NCBI GenBank assembly: GCA_965662355.1
Contig: CBFIHP010000016.1
Location: 1 to 64,000, forward strand
DNA length: 64,000 bases
Source: GCA-2683825 sp965662355
GTDB taxonomy: Bacteria > Planctomycetota > UBA1135 > GCA-002686595
Direction: 5' to 3'
The notes below the pieces were generated by a model that worked only from the letters and a program-made list of their open reading frames with translations, did not search any database and had not been told where the DNA came from. Below, piece by piece: positions 16,832 through 25,597 of the stretch (positions within the stretch are counted from its first letter, which is position 1; every line of letters starts with the position of its first letter). Position numbers and translations under genes: made by a program.

Positions 16832-18321
16832 TGTGAGAGCTCGCGTTCGTAGTAGCGTACGAGGGACTGCGTGTTCAGGTGGTTCGGCTCGACGTCTTCG
16901 GGCTCGCGCACGTCACCGGGAAGCTCGAAGAGTGTCGGTAGGAACTCGGCCGTGAGGAAGCGGCAGCCCTGGGGGACCTCGCGCGGAATTTCGACCGTGC
17001 GGCGCGTCGCCAGCATGAAGCCCCACTCGCCAAAACTCGGTACGCCGCAGCGATAGGGGAGAACCGCCCAACCCGCTTCCTCGAGCGTGCGCGCGATGCA
17101 CCAATAGCTGCGCGGAGCCTGGCGCGGGTTCGTGGACTGAATGGCGACGGCTCCATCCGGCGCAATGCGGCGCGCAAGTCGCTCGTAGAAAGTGCGCGTG
17201 TACAGCTTGCCGATCGAAAAGGAATGGGGGTCGGGGAAGTCGACGATGGCGACGTCCCAGAGACGCTTATCCCTATCAAGCCACGACATGGCATCGGCGT
17301 TGACGACCTCGACACGTGGGTCGTCGAGGCTGTTCTCGTTCAAGGCAGCCAGGGGCGCGTAGGTTCGCGCCAGTTTCGTGACGGCTGCATCGAGATCGAC
17401 CACGGTGACGCGTTCGACCTCCGCATGGCGCAGTATCTCGCGCACCGCCAACCCGTCGCCACCGCCCAGGACCAGGACGCGCCTTGGTTCGGAAGCCGAG
17501 GCGCAGGCCGGGTGCACGAGGGCTTCGTGGTAGCGATACTCGTCGCCGCTCGAAAACTGCAGCGCCCCGGACAGGAACAGCTGAAAGTCGCGCGTCGAAC
17601 GCGTGACGACCACGCGCTGGTAGGGGGTCGTCTCGGCGTGGACGATCTCGTTGGCGTAGAACTGGTGTTCCGAGAGCTGTGTCAGCTGCTTGGCGAAGAC
17701 GAGCCCGAGGGACAAGAGCCACAGGACGACTCCCGCCTGCAAGCGCAGGGGCACGAGGTGCTTCAATTTGTCCTTGAAGAGGCTGGTGCTCCATAGAGCT
17801 ACCGCGGCATTCAGGAGCCCTAGCGCGAGCGAAGTCCGCACGAGGCCCAGGCGCGGCAACAGGATCAACGGAAAGGCGAGCGCGACCGCAAGCGCACCGA
17901 TGTAATCCCACGCGAGGACCTTGGCCAACAGGTCCTTGAAGTCGAGCTCTTCCTTGATGATGCGCATCAATAGCGGAATTTCGATGCCGACCAGCGTGCC
18001 TATCACTAACAGGTTCAGGTAGAGCAGCGGACGAAACCACACCGGGCTGGTCGAGGCGAAGAGGATCGCCAGCGCGGAAAAACCGCCGGCCATGGCCACG
18101 GCCAGTTCGACGTGAACGAAGCGCGTGGCCAGTTCGCGATCGATGTACTTCGTCAGGTACGAACCGACTCCCAGCGCCGAAAGATACAGTCCGATCGTTA
18201 TCGAGAATTGGGTGACGGAATCACCCAGGAGATACGAAGAGACCGAACCGGCGATCAGCTGGTAGCCCAGACCGCAAGCCGAGATGAGAAAGACCGCGAG
18301 AAACGCGAGCCTCGTCCTCAT
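16828..18321 (-). CDS. Membrane-fused polyamine aminopropyltransferase (spermidine synthase-like)
   Basis: A 497-residue protein with about seven transmembrane helices in residues 1-210 and a C-terminal spermidine-synthase domain. The AdoMet-binding motif VLGGGDGLAVRE, VVDLDAAV, VNADAM and the IVDFPDPHS loop are present. This domain moves an aminopropyl group from decarboxylated AdoMet to an amine. Fusion to a membrane part suggests a membrane-embedded or membrane-exposed acceptor. I start it at ATG 18321, which shares ATGA with the stop of the DUF350 gene; the longer frame overlaps DUF350. Its substrate is presumably supplied by the AdoMet decarboxylase at the head of the operon. Confidence 0.87.
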   Translation of the reverse strand: MRTRLAFLAVFLISACGLGYQLIAGSVSSYLLGDSVTQFSITIGLYLSALGVGSYLTKYIDRELATRFVHVELAVAMAGGFSALAILFASTSPVWFRPLLYLNLLVIGTLVGIEIPLLMRIIKEELDFKDLLAKVLAWDYIGALAVALAFPLILLPRLGLVRTSLALGLLNAAVALWSTSLFKDKLKHLVPLRLQAGVVLWLLSLGLVFAKQLTQLSEHQFYANEIVHAETTPYQRVVVTRSTRDFQLFLSGALQFSSGDEYRYHEALVHPACASASEPRRVLVLGGGDGLAVREILRHAEVERVTVVDLDAAVTKLARTYAPLAALNENSLDDPRVEVVNADAMSWLDRDKRLWDVAIVDFPDPHSFSIGKLYTRTFYERLARRIAPDGAVAIQSTNPRQAPRSYWCIARTLEEAGWAVLPYRCGVPSFGEWGFMLATRRTVEIPREVPQGCRFLTAEFLPTLFELPGDVREPEDVEPNHLNTQSLVRYYERELSQ

Positions 18322-18560
18322 GAGGCGGCGGCGGAGATGACCAAAGCGATACCGATGACGATCGCGCCGCACAGAATGGCCGCGGCATTGTTATGGTCTT
18401 CCTCGATCTCTTTCTGGAGCGAGAATGGGGTGATCTTCTCCATCAGATACACGGAGAAGAAGAGCAGGATGATGGCGGCACCCCCGATGGCCAGGGTGCT
18501 GATGACGGGCTCGACGATCTGTGTGGTCACGTCGAGCTCAGCGAGAGACAGGTGGATCAT
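18318..18560 (-). CDS. DUF350 small membrane protein
   Basis: An 80-residue protein with two hydrophobic helices (around residues 21-41 and 60-79) separated by a charged loop FSLQKEIEEDHNNAAAI. It matches DUF350 (YjfL-type) small membrane proteins, though full-length members often have four helices. The family repeatedly occurs beside DUF4178 and polyamine enzymes. Its stop overlaps the start of the aminopropyltransferase. Function is not established. Confidence 0.8.
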   Translation of the reverse strand: MIHLSLAELDVTTQIVEPVISTLAIGGAAIILLFFSVYLMEKITPFSLQKEIEEDHNNAAAILCGAIVIGIALVISAAAS

Positions 18561-18592
18561 TGGGATGGATTCGGGTTCGGGGCCTTCGGGCG

Positions 18593-18784
18593 CTATTTAC
18601 CGCGCATGCCATGGGCCCAGTACAGGTAGGTCCAGGAGCCGGGATGGACGTTGCGAACCTGGTTGGGAGGAATTCGCTCGGGGGCTTTCTGGCCACCCGA
18701 GGCCCAGCCGCGTGCTTCGGCCAGGCCGTACATAGACAGGGTCATTGCGACGAAGATGAAGTAGGCGATCAGACGTTTTTGCAT
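18593..18784 (-). CDS. Small exported or membrane-anchored protein of the polyamine operon
   Basis: A 63-residue protein. A basic start (MQKR) and a hydrophobic stretch up to about residue 20 look like a signal peptide or anchor, ending in GLAEARG. The rest is short and polar with Trp/Tyr residues (HPGSWTYLYWAHGMRGK). It lies 32 bases before DUF350 and 27 bases after DUF4178 on the same strand. I do not recognise a family. Its spacing in the operon supports a real gene. Confidence 0.6.
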   Translation of the reverse strand: MQKRLIAYFIFVAMTLSMYGLAEARGWASGGQKAPERIPPNQVRNVHPGSWTYLYWAHGMRGK

Positions 18785-18811
18785 TGACGATATTGCATCG
18801 AGGCGTGTGCG

Positions 18812-20719
18812 TTACTCACCCCAGGGATGATCGGATTCGGACCAACGGGCGCTTTCGAAGAAGAGGTGCGCGATGGTGTTCAGGATGGGAAAGATCAGGA
18901 AGGCCAGAAGTGCCAAAAGCATGTATCCGCCCCGCGGTACCTGACTGCGGGCTGCGACCGTGTAGCGCTGTTGCAGGGCGTCGCCCCAGGCGCTCGATGC
19001 GAGGCGCATGCGATAGGTTCCCTTGGGGATGGAACCCAACGTCGTTTTGCCTTGGCGATTCCCCTCACTCCAGCGCGAGCCCCCCGAGACACCTGAGTAG
19101 AACTGGGCTTGCGTCGCGAAGGTCGTTACGTCACCGCTCTCGGTGTTGACGAGGGCGCCACCCAGTCCCATCCAGCCGTTGCGGATGTTCGGGACGCTGG
19201 CCTCGATGACGAGGTTTCCGCTCTTGGCGGTGATCTCGAAGGGATCGGTGAAGATCACCGCTTCTTCCGCTGTGCTGGCGGGCAGCGGGCCGAGCACCTG
19301 CTGGAAAACCGTGCGGTTTTCGTGATCAACGGTGGCGAGGCCGCGCACGAGCATGAGCAGCACGAGCGCTCCCGTAAAGGCGAACCAGCTGGTCAAGGCC
19401 TTGTGGGGATTGGGTTGGATCGGGCCCACGCCTCTCTTGCGAGGTTGCTTGAAGTCCTTGAACGCGGCGGCGAGTTCCGCGGAGTCGATATGCTCGGACA
19501 ACGAGGTCGATTCTTCGGAGTCTGTGCGCTCGATCGAGAGCATGCCGGACTTGTTGACGTAATCGATGGCGCGAACCGTCTCGCCGGTGTGAACCTCCCA
19601 ATAGAACTCACCCAGGACCCAGTGGACGATGGCCTTGCCGCTGGTGAAGTGCTTGTAGCTACTGCGCCGATAAACGGCGACCGCGCTCCGGTTCGTGACT
19701 CCCTGGACGGGCCAGCCCAGCTGCCAGTGGCCGTTGTTCTCGATCAGCCAGTGATACGCCCCCTGCGGAGTGCGTAGCAGGTACTCACGCCACGGATACC
19801 AGCGTCCTTCGGCGCGGACGCGACGCTCCATGCACCCGAGGACCATGTAGGTCTCGTCTCGCAAACCACCGATCGAGCCCAGGGGAATGGCCGGTTTGGA
19901 TGAGATCTTCTGTTGAGCCTCGATGATCGCGACCTTGTTCGAACCGACTTCAAGGAGCGCGCCGCAATGTTCGCATCCGACGCGCACCGTGTTTTCGGGA
20001 TCCTGGAGCTCGAGTCGGCCGCCGCAGCTCTTGCAGGAAAAGCGCTTTGCGGAAACCTCGACGGACGCGCCTTCGGGTTGCGTTGTCGGATCCAGGGCCA
20101 GCTCGTCCAGGTCGACCCTGCGGCCGAGATAGACATCCGGTTCGACGTCTCCTGACGAGTCGCTCGGGGGCCATTCGATCGTGCCGACCTCGTCCTCGCC
20201 GCGCTGCATGTCAGCGTAGCGCGTAGTCTCGCCGATCTTGACGCGGTAGGGCAGTTCGCCGGCGACCGTGACCACGCGTCCTTCGCCCATCTCGCTGACC
20301 CGAAACCGCAACGGTTCATCGGGAATCTGGATTCTCGAGCCCAGCTCGATGCGAGAGATGTCCAGGGCCCCCAGCGAGACGGTTCGCGAGTACACGTGGT
20401 ACTGCCCCTGGGCTTCGGAGATCCACAGCCACTCTCCGTTCGCATCCTCCGCGGCCCACTCGTTCCACGGGCCGGATCCATGGTCGCGCTGGATCTGTCC
20501 GCGCACCACGAAGGGGGTCTTCTCGAACACACCTTCGGTGCTGACCTGGAACTGGGATGCGATCGGAGTCAGCGCCGCGACCTTGCCGATCGACTCGATA
20601 TCGACATCGCCGCGCGCGTTCATGTACGAGCAGTGCTCGCAGACCACGATCAACGTGCCCGGGCTGGTGAAGGTGATATCCGCGCGGCAATTACCGCAGC
20701 GCAGGGTGCGTTCGCTCAT
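18812..20719 (-). CDS. DUF4178 double-domain protein with zinc ribbons and membrane anchors
   Basis: A 635-residue protein with two DUF4178-type units, each introduced by a zinc-ribbon-like pair: CGNC with CEHC near residues 9-31, and CKSC with CEHC in the middle. Each unit contains WYPWREYLL- or WNEWAAED-like and GQYHVY/GAYHWL segments typical of the domain. One membrane helix follows at TSWFAFTGALVLLMLVRG, and another lies near the C-terminus at GGYMLLALLAFLIFPILNT. A loop domain lies between the helices. I start it at ATG 20719, which overlaps the speD stop by ATGA; an upstream extension would lie inside speD. DUF4178 proteins are known from gene neighbourhoods with DUF350 and polyamine enzymes; their activity is unknown. 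Confidence 0.82.
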   Translation of the reverse strand: MSERTLRCGNCRADITFTSPGTLIVVCEHCSYMNARGDVDIESIGKVAALTPIASQFQVSTEGVFEKTPFVVRGQIQRDHGSGPWNEWAAEDANGEWLWISEAQGQYHVYSRTVSLGALDISRIELGSRIQIPDEPLRFRVSEMGEGRVVTVAGELPYRVKIGETTRYADMQRGEDEVGTIEWPPSDSSGDVEPDVYLGRRVDLDELALDPTTQPEGASVEVSAKRFSCKSCGGRLELQDPENTVRVGCEHCGALLEVGSNKVAIIEAQQKISSKPAIPLGSIGGLRDETYMVLGCMERRVRAEGRWYPWREYLLRTPQGAYHWLIENNGHWQLGWPVQGVTNRSAVAVYRRSSYKHFTSGKAIVHWVLGEFYWEVHTGETVRAIDYVNKSGMLSIERTDSEESTSLSEHIDSAELAAAFKDFKQPRKRGVGPIQPNPHKALTSWFAFTGALVLLMLVRGLATVDHENRTVFQQVLGPLPASTAEEAVIFTDPFEITAKSGNLVIEASVPNIRNGWMGLGGALVNTESGDVTTFATQAQFYSGVSGGSRWSEGNRQGKTTLGSIPKGTYRMRLASSAWGDALQQRYTVAARSQVPRGGYMLLALLAFLIFPILNTIAHLFFESARWSESDHPWGE

Positions 20720-21093
20720 GCTTCCGTCTCCGAAAGCAGCCGTGGCCCGCGCCGCACGCGCCTCACATCGACTGTGCACGGACCCAGGTGTGCTTCGAAC
20801 ACCTGTTGCCAGTCAGGAGCGTTGCGCTCGCGGCACGTATAGAGATTCAACGACAGGTAGCCGGCTTCCGGATAGCTGTGGCAAGCCAGGTGGGACTCCG
20901 AGAGCGCCACCAGGCCCGTGACACCTCCCGGTCCTCCGAAGACATGCCAAAGCGGCTCGCCCACGGGATGGAGATCGAGGTGTTCGATGAGATCCAGAAA
21001 GAGCGCCTTCAGGATCTCCAGGCCCTGAGACCCTGCCAGGGTTTCGAAAGTGCACCCCTGAACCTCACAGATCCATTCCTGACCTCCCTGCAT
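20716..21093 (-). CDS. speD: S-adenosylmethionine decarboxylase proenzyme
   Basis: A 125-residue prokaryotic AdoMet decarboxylase of the short, T. maritima-like class. It cleaves itself before a serine to form a pyruvoyl cofactor and produces decarboxylated AdoMet, the aminopropyl donor. The processing site is E66-S67 in SESHL. The spacing to H72 (+5) and C87 (+20) equals that of S63, H68 and C83 in the T. maritima enzyme. It is the first gene of the minus-strand operon. The gene on the other side (DUF3500) is divergent, so the promoter should lie in 21094-21213. Confidence 0.93.
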   Translation of the reverse strand: MQGGQEWICEVQGCTFETLAGSQGLEILKALFLDLIEHLDLHPVGEPLWHVFGGPGGVTGLVALSESHLACHSYPEAGYLSLNLYTCRERNAPDWQQVFEAHLGPCTVDVRRVRRGPRLLSETEA

Positions 21094-21213
21094 GGTCCGA
21101 CTCTACAAGTCTCGGTAGTGGTTATTCAAGGTGATGAACGCGCAGGCCTCGTCAGGGTCTCTGAACAGCGGTTGCAGGACCCAGGCCCAGGGGGGAGACT
21201 GGGGCGCAGCGCC

Positions 21214-22272
21214 ATGAAGAAACCCCTGCGATCAACCCTCTTTCTCGGCCTGCTTGCGTGCACGTTGGCCTTTACCGAGCCCCCACCGGATCACCCTTCG
21301 CTCGCCAGCGAGGTGCTCGAGACCTATCCGCCGAAACCGGGCGACGATCCGGCCGTAGCCGCCACGGCCTTCCTGGCTGCGTTGACCGAAGAGCTGAGCA
21401 AGGAGTGCATCCACCCCCTCGACTGCGAGCACCGTGCTCAATGGACGAACGTGCCGCCGGGGGCTAACGAGGACGGTGTGCGGTTGGGGGATCTGGACGA
21501 AACGCAACTGCAGCGTGCCACGGACCTCCTGGCCACCGTGCTCAGCCCGGAAGGCTACGCGAAGGTCCGCGACGTTCTCCTGGCGGATGACAAACTCCTG
21601 CGCAACGGCCGCCCGCGTCGTGGTTTCGGTGCCGAGAACTTCTGGCTGGGGATTTTCGGTGATCCAGAGGGGGGAGCCAAAGATGGGCGTGAATGGGGGC
21701 TTCAACTCGACGGGCACCACATCGCCCTGAACCTCAGCTTCAAGGGCGAGGAAATGACGATGTCACCGACCTTCATCGGGACCCAGCCCGCGAAGTACCG
21801 TCGCGGCGAAGCGACCATCGTTCCTCTTCGCGAGCTCTCCGAGCTGGCCTACGGCTTCGTCGCCGCCCTGAGCGCGGGGCAACGCCAACAAGCCATCCAG
21901 AGTCCACGCCGCGGCCGCATTGCCGCCGGCGCGGGACGCGATGGCTACGTCCCGGAACCGATCGGTCTGGCGTGTGCCGATCTCGACGAGAACCAGGGGG
22001 CCCTGCTCACGGCCTTGATCGAGGCCTACGTGCGCGACCTTCCCGCAGGGCACATGCAAGCGCGCTTGCACGCCCTGCGTGAAGAAGTCCCGGAAATGAC
22101 CTTCGCCTGGAGCGGACCCACCGCGAAGCGCTCCGACATTTCCTACCGCTTGCAAGGACCGAGCGTGATCATCGAATTCGCTTGCCAGGATCTTGGCGGC
22201 GACCCGTTGAACCACTTGCACTCGATGTATCGCAACCCCGAAAACGAGTACGGCGCAAGCCTCGGGCGTTAG
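21214..22272 (+). CDS. DUF3500 family exported protein
   Basis: A 352-residue protein. An N-terminal signal peptide (MKKPLRSTLFLGLLACTLAF) is followed by a DUF3500 domain, recognisable by WGLQLDGHHIALNL, MSPTFIGTQPAKYR, LREL and the later IEFACQD. The ATG at 21214 has a G-rich stretch (21191-21205) upstream. DUF3500 proteins are widespread, exported and of unknown function. The gene is divergent from speD and convergent with the sigma factor at 22296. Confidence 0.8.
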   Translation: MKKPLRSTLFLGLLACTLAFTEPPPDHPSLASEVLETYPPKPGDDPAVAATAFLAALTEELSKECIHPLDCEHRAQWTNVPPGANEDGVRLGDLDETQLQRATDLLATVLSPEGYAKVRDVLLADDKLLRNGRPRRGFGAENFWLGIFGDPEGGAKDGREWGLQLDGHHIALNLSFKGEEMTMSPTFIGTQPAKYRRGEATIVPLRELSELAYGFVAALSAGQRQQAIQSPRRGRIAAGAGRDGYVPEPIGLACADLDENQGALLTALIEAYVRDLPAGHMQARLHALREEVPEMTFAWSGPTAKRSDISYRLQGPSVIIEFACQDLGGDPLNHLHSMYRNPENEYGASLGR

Positions 22273-22295
22273 GCCCTTCCCGGTCCTCCGTGCGG

Positions 22296-22874
22296 CTAGT
22301 CCTCGATCTCGATCGAGACCTGTTTGATCTGCTCGGATACCCGGTGGACGGAGTTGTATACGGTGGTCAGCCGTACGTCCTTTTCCTTGGCCACAACCCC
22401 CGGTGACTTGCCCTCGAGGACCACGGCCTGGAAGATCTCGAAGGTTTTGGGTTGTACGCGCTGCTTGATCAGGCGCACGGCACGTTCATGAACCGAGAGC
22501 AGCCATTCCTCTTCCCAGATCTGTTCGAGCTCGCCATCGACGGCTTCGGGCATATCGGTGGAGGAGTTTTCGATCGACTGCTCGCGCCGACGGCCACGGC
22601 GCTCCACAGTACGCGCGATCTGGCGTTTGGCGATCCCGAACAACCAACCTTTGAGGTCCCCCTTGTCCTTGTCGTACTTGCCGTCGCGATAGGCCACGGC
22701 GAAGGCCATCAGCGTGGCCTGCGAGGTATCCCGAGCCTCCTCTTCCGTCAAGCCGCGTCGCAGGCCCAGCTGGACGACGGGCTTGCGGAAGTGTTCGTCC
22801 ACGAGGATCCACGCCGTGCGCTCGTCATAGTCCTGGAGCTTTTGCAAGAGCCCGCTGGTCGTCGTCCATTCCAT
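22296..22874 (-). CDS. ECF-like RNA polymerase sigma factor
   Basis: A 192-residue sigma-70 family protein. Region 2 reads LTEEEARDTSQATLMAFAVAYRDG and GDLKGWLFGIAKRQIA. Region 4 is at FQAVVLEGKSPGVVAKEKDVRLTTVYNSVHRV. It has no region 1 or 3, as in extracytoplasmic-function sigma factors. No anti-sigma gene is adjacent. The target genes are unknown; the MBOAT gene pair starts further upstream on the same strand. Confidence 0.85.
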   Translation of the reverse strand: MEWTTTSGLLQKLQDYDERTAWILVDEHFRKPVVQLGLRRGLTEEEARDTSQATLMAFAVAYRDGKYDKDKGDLKGWLFGIAKRQIARTVERRGRRREQSIENSSTDMPEAVDGELEQIWEEEWLLSVHERAVRLIKQRVQPKTFEIFQAVVLEGKSPGVVAKEKDVRLTTVYNSVHRVSEQIKQVSIEIED

Positions 22875-22898
22875 GGGGCCTGCGAGTGTACCCCCGAT

Positions 22899-24290
22899 TT
22901 AGAACTGGAAGTAGATGAAGGGCGTGAAGTCGAAGGACTGGAACGGAACCACGAGCGCCAATAGTGCACCGTACGCAGCGCCGAAGCCCCAGCTGGGCAC
23001 GCGCCGCCACCAGAGATGGAACCACTGGCGGTAACTCGCGATGTGCATGAGGGCGAAGATGCCGAAGATCGCGAGATGCCACGTCTCGAGGTGCTTCGTG
23101 CCTTCGGCCTGCAGGAAGACGAAAGCTCGCAACCCGACAAGGGCATCGGGGAGTGACTGCGCACGAAAGAAGAGCAGGCAGATGTTCCAGTAGACGAATG
23201 TCAGCGGAAGTCCAACGAAGGCGATCGGTCGGCGTAGCCTTTCTGGAGCGTGGTCCAACCAGGCTCGGTGAACGACGAGCCCGACGCCAAGCAAGCCGCC
23301 CCAGACGACGAAGTGCCAGTCAGCTCCATGCCAAAGCCCGCCCAGGAGCATCGTGATCATTAGGTTACGGATCGTCAGCAGATTGGAGTTGCGGTTGCCT
23401 CCAAGAGGGATGTAGATGTAGTCCCGCAACCAGGTGGAGAAGCTGATGTGCCAGCTCCGCAAGAGGTCGGTGATGTTCCTCGCGGTATAGGGAAAGTTGA
23501 AGTTGAGCGGTAGTCGGTAGCCCAGTAGTGCTGCACAGGCGATGGCCATGTCGGAGTAGCCAGAGAAGTCGCAGTACACCTGAACAGCGTAGTAGAACGT
23601 GGCCATCCAGGCCGAGAACGCATCGAAGCTGGAGGGATCGGAGTAATAGGACTCGATGGTCGAGGCGATGTTGTCCGAGACGCAGGCCTTCTTGATGAAA
23701 CCGACCAAGAAGAGCATCAGTGCTCCGCGCACGTCCACCCGCGCGAGGACGCGCTTGCATTCCAGCAGGGGCAGGAAGTGCCTGGCCCGAACGATCGGCC
23801 CCGCCACGAGCTGGGGGAAGAAGGCGACAAAGGTCGCGAGATCGAGAAGGCTCTTTGTCGGGGAGAGCTTCCTGAAATAGATGTCTAGCGAGTAGCTGAG
23901 GGTCTGGAAGGTATAGAAGCTGATCCCGACCGGCAGGATGATTTCGAGGGTCGGCCGATGCGCTTCGAAGCCCATTACGCCGAGCAGGTCGACGGCCGAC
24001 CCAACGAAGAAGTGGAAGTACTTGAAGAATCCGAGCAAGCTCAGGTTCACGGCGAGACTTAGAAACAGCCACGGGCGCCGCCGCGTGGAGTGCGCGATGC
24101 GCAAACCGGCGACGTAGTCGACCAGCGTGGACACGAGAATCAGCCCCAGGAAACGCCAATCCCATGCCGCGTAGAAGGCGTAGCTCGCGACGAGCAGCCA
24201 GACCTTGCGCAACGTGTTCGACTTCAGCGTCCAATGGACGACGAAGACCAGCATGAAGAACGGTAGGAAGCGCAGCTCGGTGAAGAGCAT
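22899..24290 (-). CDS. MBOAT family O-acyltransferase (AlgI-like)
   Basis: A 463-residue polytopic protein of the membrane-bound O-acyltransferase family. The family box is DLLRSWHISFSTWLRDYIYIPLGGNR, and the invariant catalytic histidine is in GGLWHGADWHF. AlgI-like proteins take an acetyl group across the inner membrane to a periplasmic O-acetyltransferase. Its start codon directly abuts the stop of the SGNH-like gene, so the two form a pair. The modified product is probably an exopolysaccharide or envelope glycan; that is inference. Confidence 0.92.
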   Translation of the reverse strand: MLFTELRFLPFFMLVFVVHWTLKSNTLRKVWLLVASYAFYAAWDWRFLGLILVSTLVDYVAGLRIAHSTRRRPWLFLSLAVNLSLLGFFKYFHFFVGSAVDLLGVMGFEAHRPTLEIILPVGISFYTFQTLSYSLDIYFRKLSPTKSLLDLATFVAFFPQLVAGPIVRARHFLPLLECKRVLARVDVRGALMLFLVGFIKKACVSDNIASTIESYYSDPSSFDAFSAWMATFYYAVQVYCDFSGYSDMAIACAALLGYRLPLNFNFPYTARNITDLLRSWHISFSTWLRDYIYIPLGGNRNSNLLTIRNLMITMLLGGLWHGADWHFVVWGGLLGVGLVVHRAWLDHAPERLRRPIAFVGLPLTFVYWNICLLFFRAQSLPDALVGLRAFVFLQAEGTKHLETWHLAIFGIFALMHIASYRQWFHLWWRRVPSWGFGAAYGALLALVVPFQSFDFTPFIYFQF

Positions 24291-25508
24291 CTAGTTTTCG
24301 TCGTCAGACCCCTCCAGGAGACCGTCCCGGGCCGGCGGGGCCATACGATCGAGTGCCTGGAAGTCTTTCGCGAAGAGACGGGTCAACTCCTTCCCGCCTT
24401 CGTGGTTCAGGTGGTTGATGTCGAAGACGAAAGACGGGTCGTAGAAGCGCGGAAAGCGCACCGGATCGTGATACGCGAAGAGGTTCGGTAGGACGCCCTG
24501 TTCGTGGGCCTCGAGGAACGGCGTGTGCAGATCCTTTGCCGGCGGACATATGAGAAAGATCGGTTCGATCCCGGCGTCGCGCACGTGAGCGACCAAACTT
24601 GCGAGCACGTCCAAGAGCGCTTTTTCGGGTTGGCGTGGCTCGCGCTCTTCGAGCAAGTGAGCACGCTTCCTATCGAGACGCTTCGGGTGTGCGAGGAGTT
24701 CCTCCCTGCGGGCCCGGGACTCCGGGTTGGGGTCGCGGTCCAGCGGTAGGTAGCCGCGCAGGGGATCTTCCCGCGCTACGTTCATGCCCAAGAGCGCGCG
24801 CGCCGCCGGTAACCCCTTGGCAACGTTCCCGAGGTAGAGCACCAGCTGGCCGAGGTGAATTCCGAGCTCTTCGATCTTCTTCAGAAGCGAGCGATCCTCG
24901 TTGACGAGGAGCATGCGGCAGACGAAGGCGGTGACCTCCGGCGTATGCCAATGGACGCTGCGGCGGGTGAACTGGCTCGCTCTTGAGAATTCAGGCATCG
25001 GCTCTTCCAACTCGAGCACGAGCCACTTCAACTTCGCGGGCCGCGCGTCGGCAATCCGGCGCGCGACGGCCAGCATCTCGGGAAAGCGCATACCGGGGAG
25101 GCCGTAGTTGTAGGACTCCGTTGGCTGACCGGCCAAGCCGTTGAGACGATCGAAAAGCCGCGTTGCCACTTCGCGATAGACGTGGCTCGACCCGACGAAG
25201 ACCACGTCGAGCTCGTCCAGGTGCGCATCGAGGTGCGTCGCCTTGAGCCGGTGTACTCCCGGCTCTTCAAGGCGCAGGTCGGGAATCGCGTCTAAACCCC
25301 AGCGTAGCAGGGCTCCGACCAGGAAGAACGCGAGCACCCCAGCGAGGACGCCGAGCGCCCAGCGGCCGATGGGCGGCCGGCCGGTGATCCCTGAGTCGTC
25401 GGTTGCGACCAGCTGTCCCTGGTGTTCGGACCGAGTTTTCTCGATGTGAAGCTCAGGCATGCGAGCAGGGATTCTAGTCGCTTTCTCCGGCGACCTGAAG
25501 TCGTCCAC
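24291..25508 (-). CDS. Membrane-anchored SGNH-like protein, MBOAT partner
   Basis: A 405-residue protein with one N-terminal membrane helix (ALGVLAGVLAFFLVGALL) and a large extracytoplasmic part. It carries SGNH-hydrolase-like signatures: DVVFVGSSHVYREV (block with the nucleophile-type serine) and DINHLNHEGGKELT (terminal Asp/His block). This fits AlgJ/AlgX/DltD-like proteins that work with MBOAT proteins to O-acetylate a polymer. The start could be GTG 25508 or ATG 25460; neither has a clear ribosome binding site and both keep the helix. Confidence 0.7.
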   Translation of the reverse strand: MDDFRSPEKATRIPARMPELHIEKTRSEHQGQLVATDDSGITGRPPIGRWALGVLAGVLAFFLVGALLRWGLDAIPDLRLEEPGVHRLKATHLDAHLDELDVVFVGSSHVYREVATRLFDRLNGLAGQPTESYNYGLPGMRFPEMLAVARRIADARPAKLKWLVLELEEPMPEFSRASQFTRRSVHWHTPEVTAFVCRMLLVNEDRSLLKKIEELGIHLGQLVLYLGNVAKGLPAARALLGMNVAREDPLRGYLPLDRDPNPESRARREELLAHPKRLDRKRAHLLEEREPRQPEKALLDVLASLVAHVRDAGIEPIFLICPPAKDLHTPFLEAHEQGVLPNLFAYHDPVRFPRFYDPSFVFDINHLNHEGGKELTRLFAKDFQALDRMAPPARDGLLEGSDDEN

Positions 25509-25597
25509 CGACTTTCCGAACCACGACTTCTATCCGCCCGATGCATGCCCGATCCGCGCATTCTACAACTGGACCGCGCGGGTTCACCGCCCGTGAT

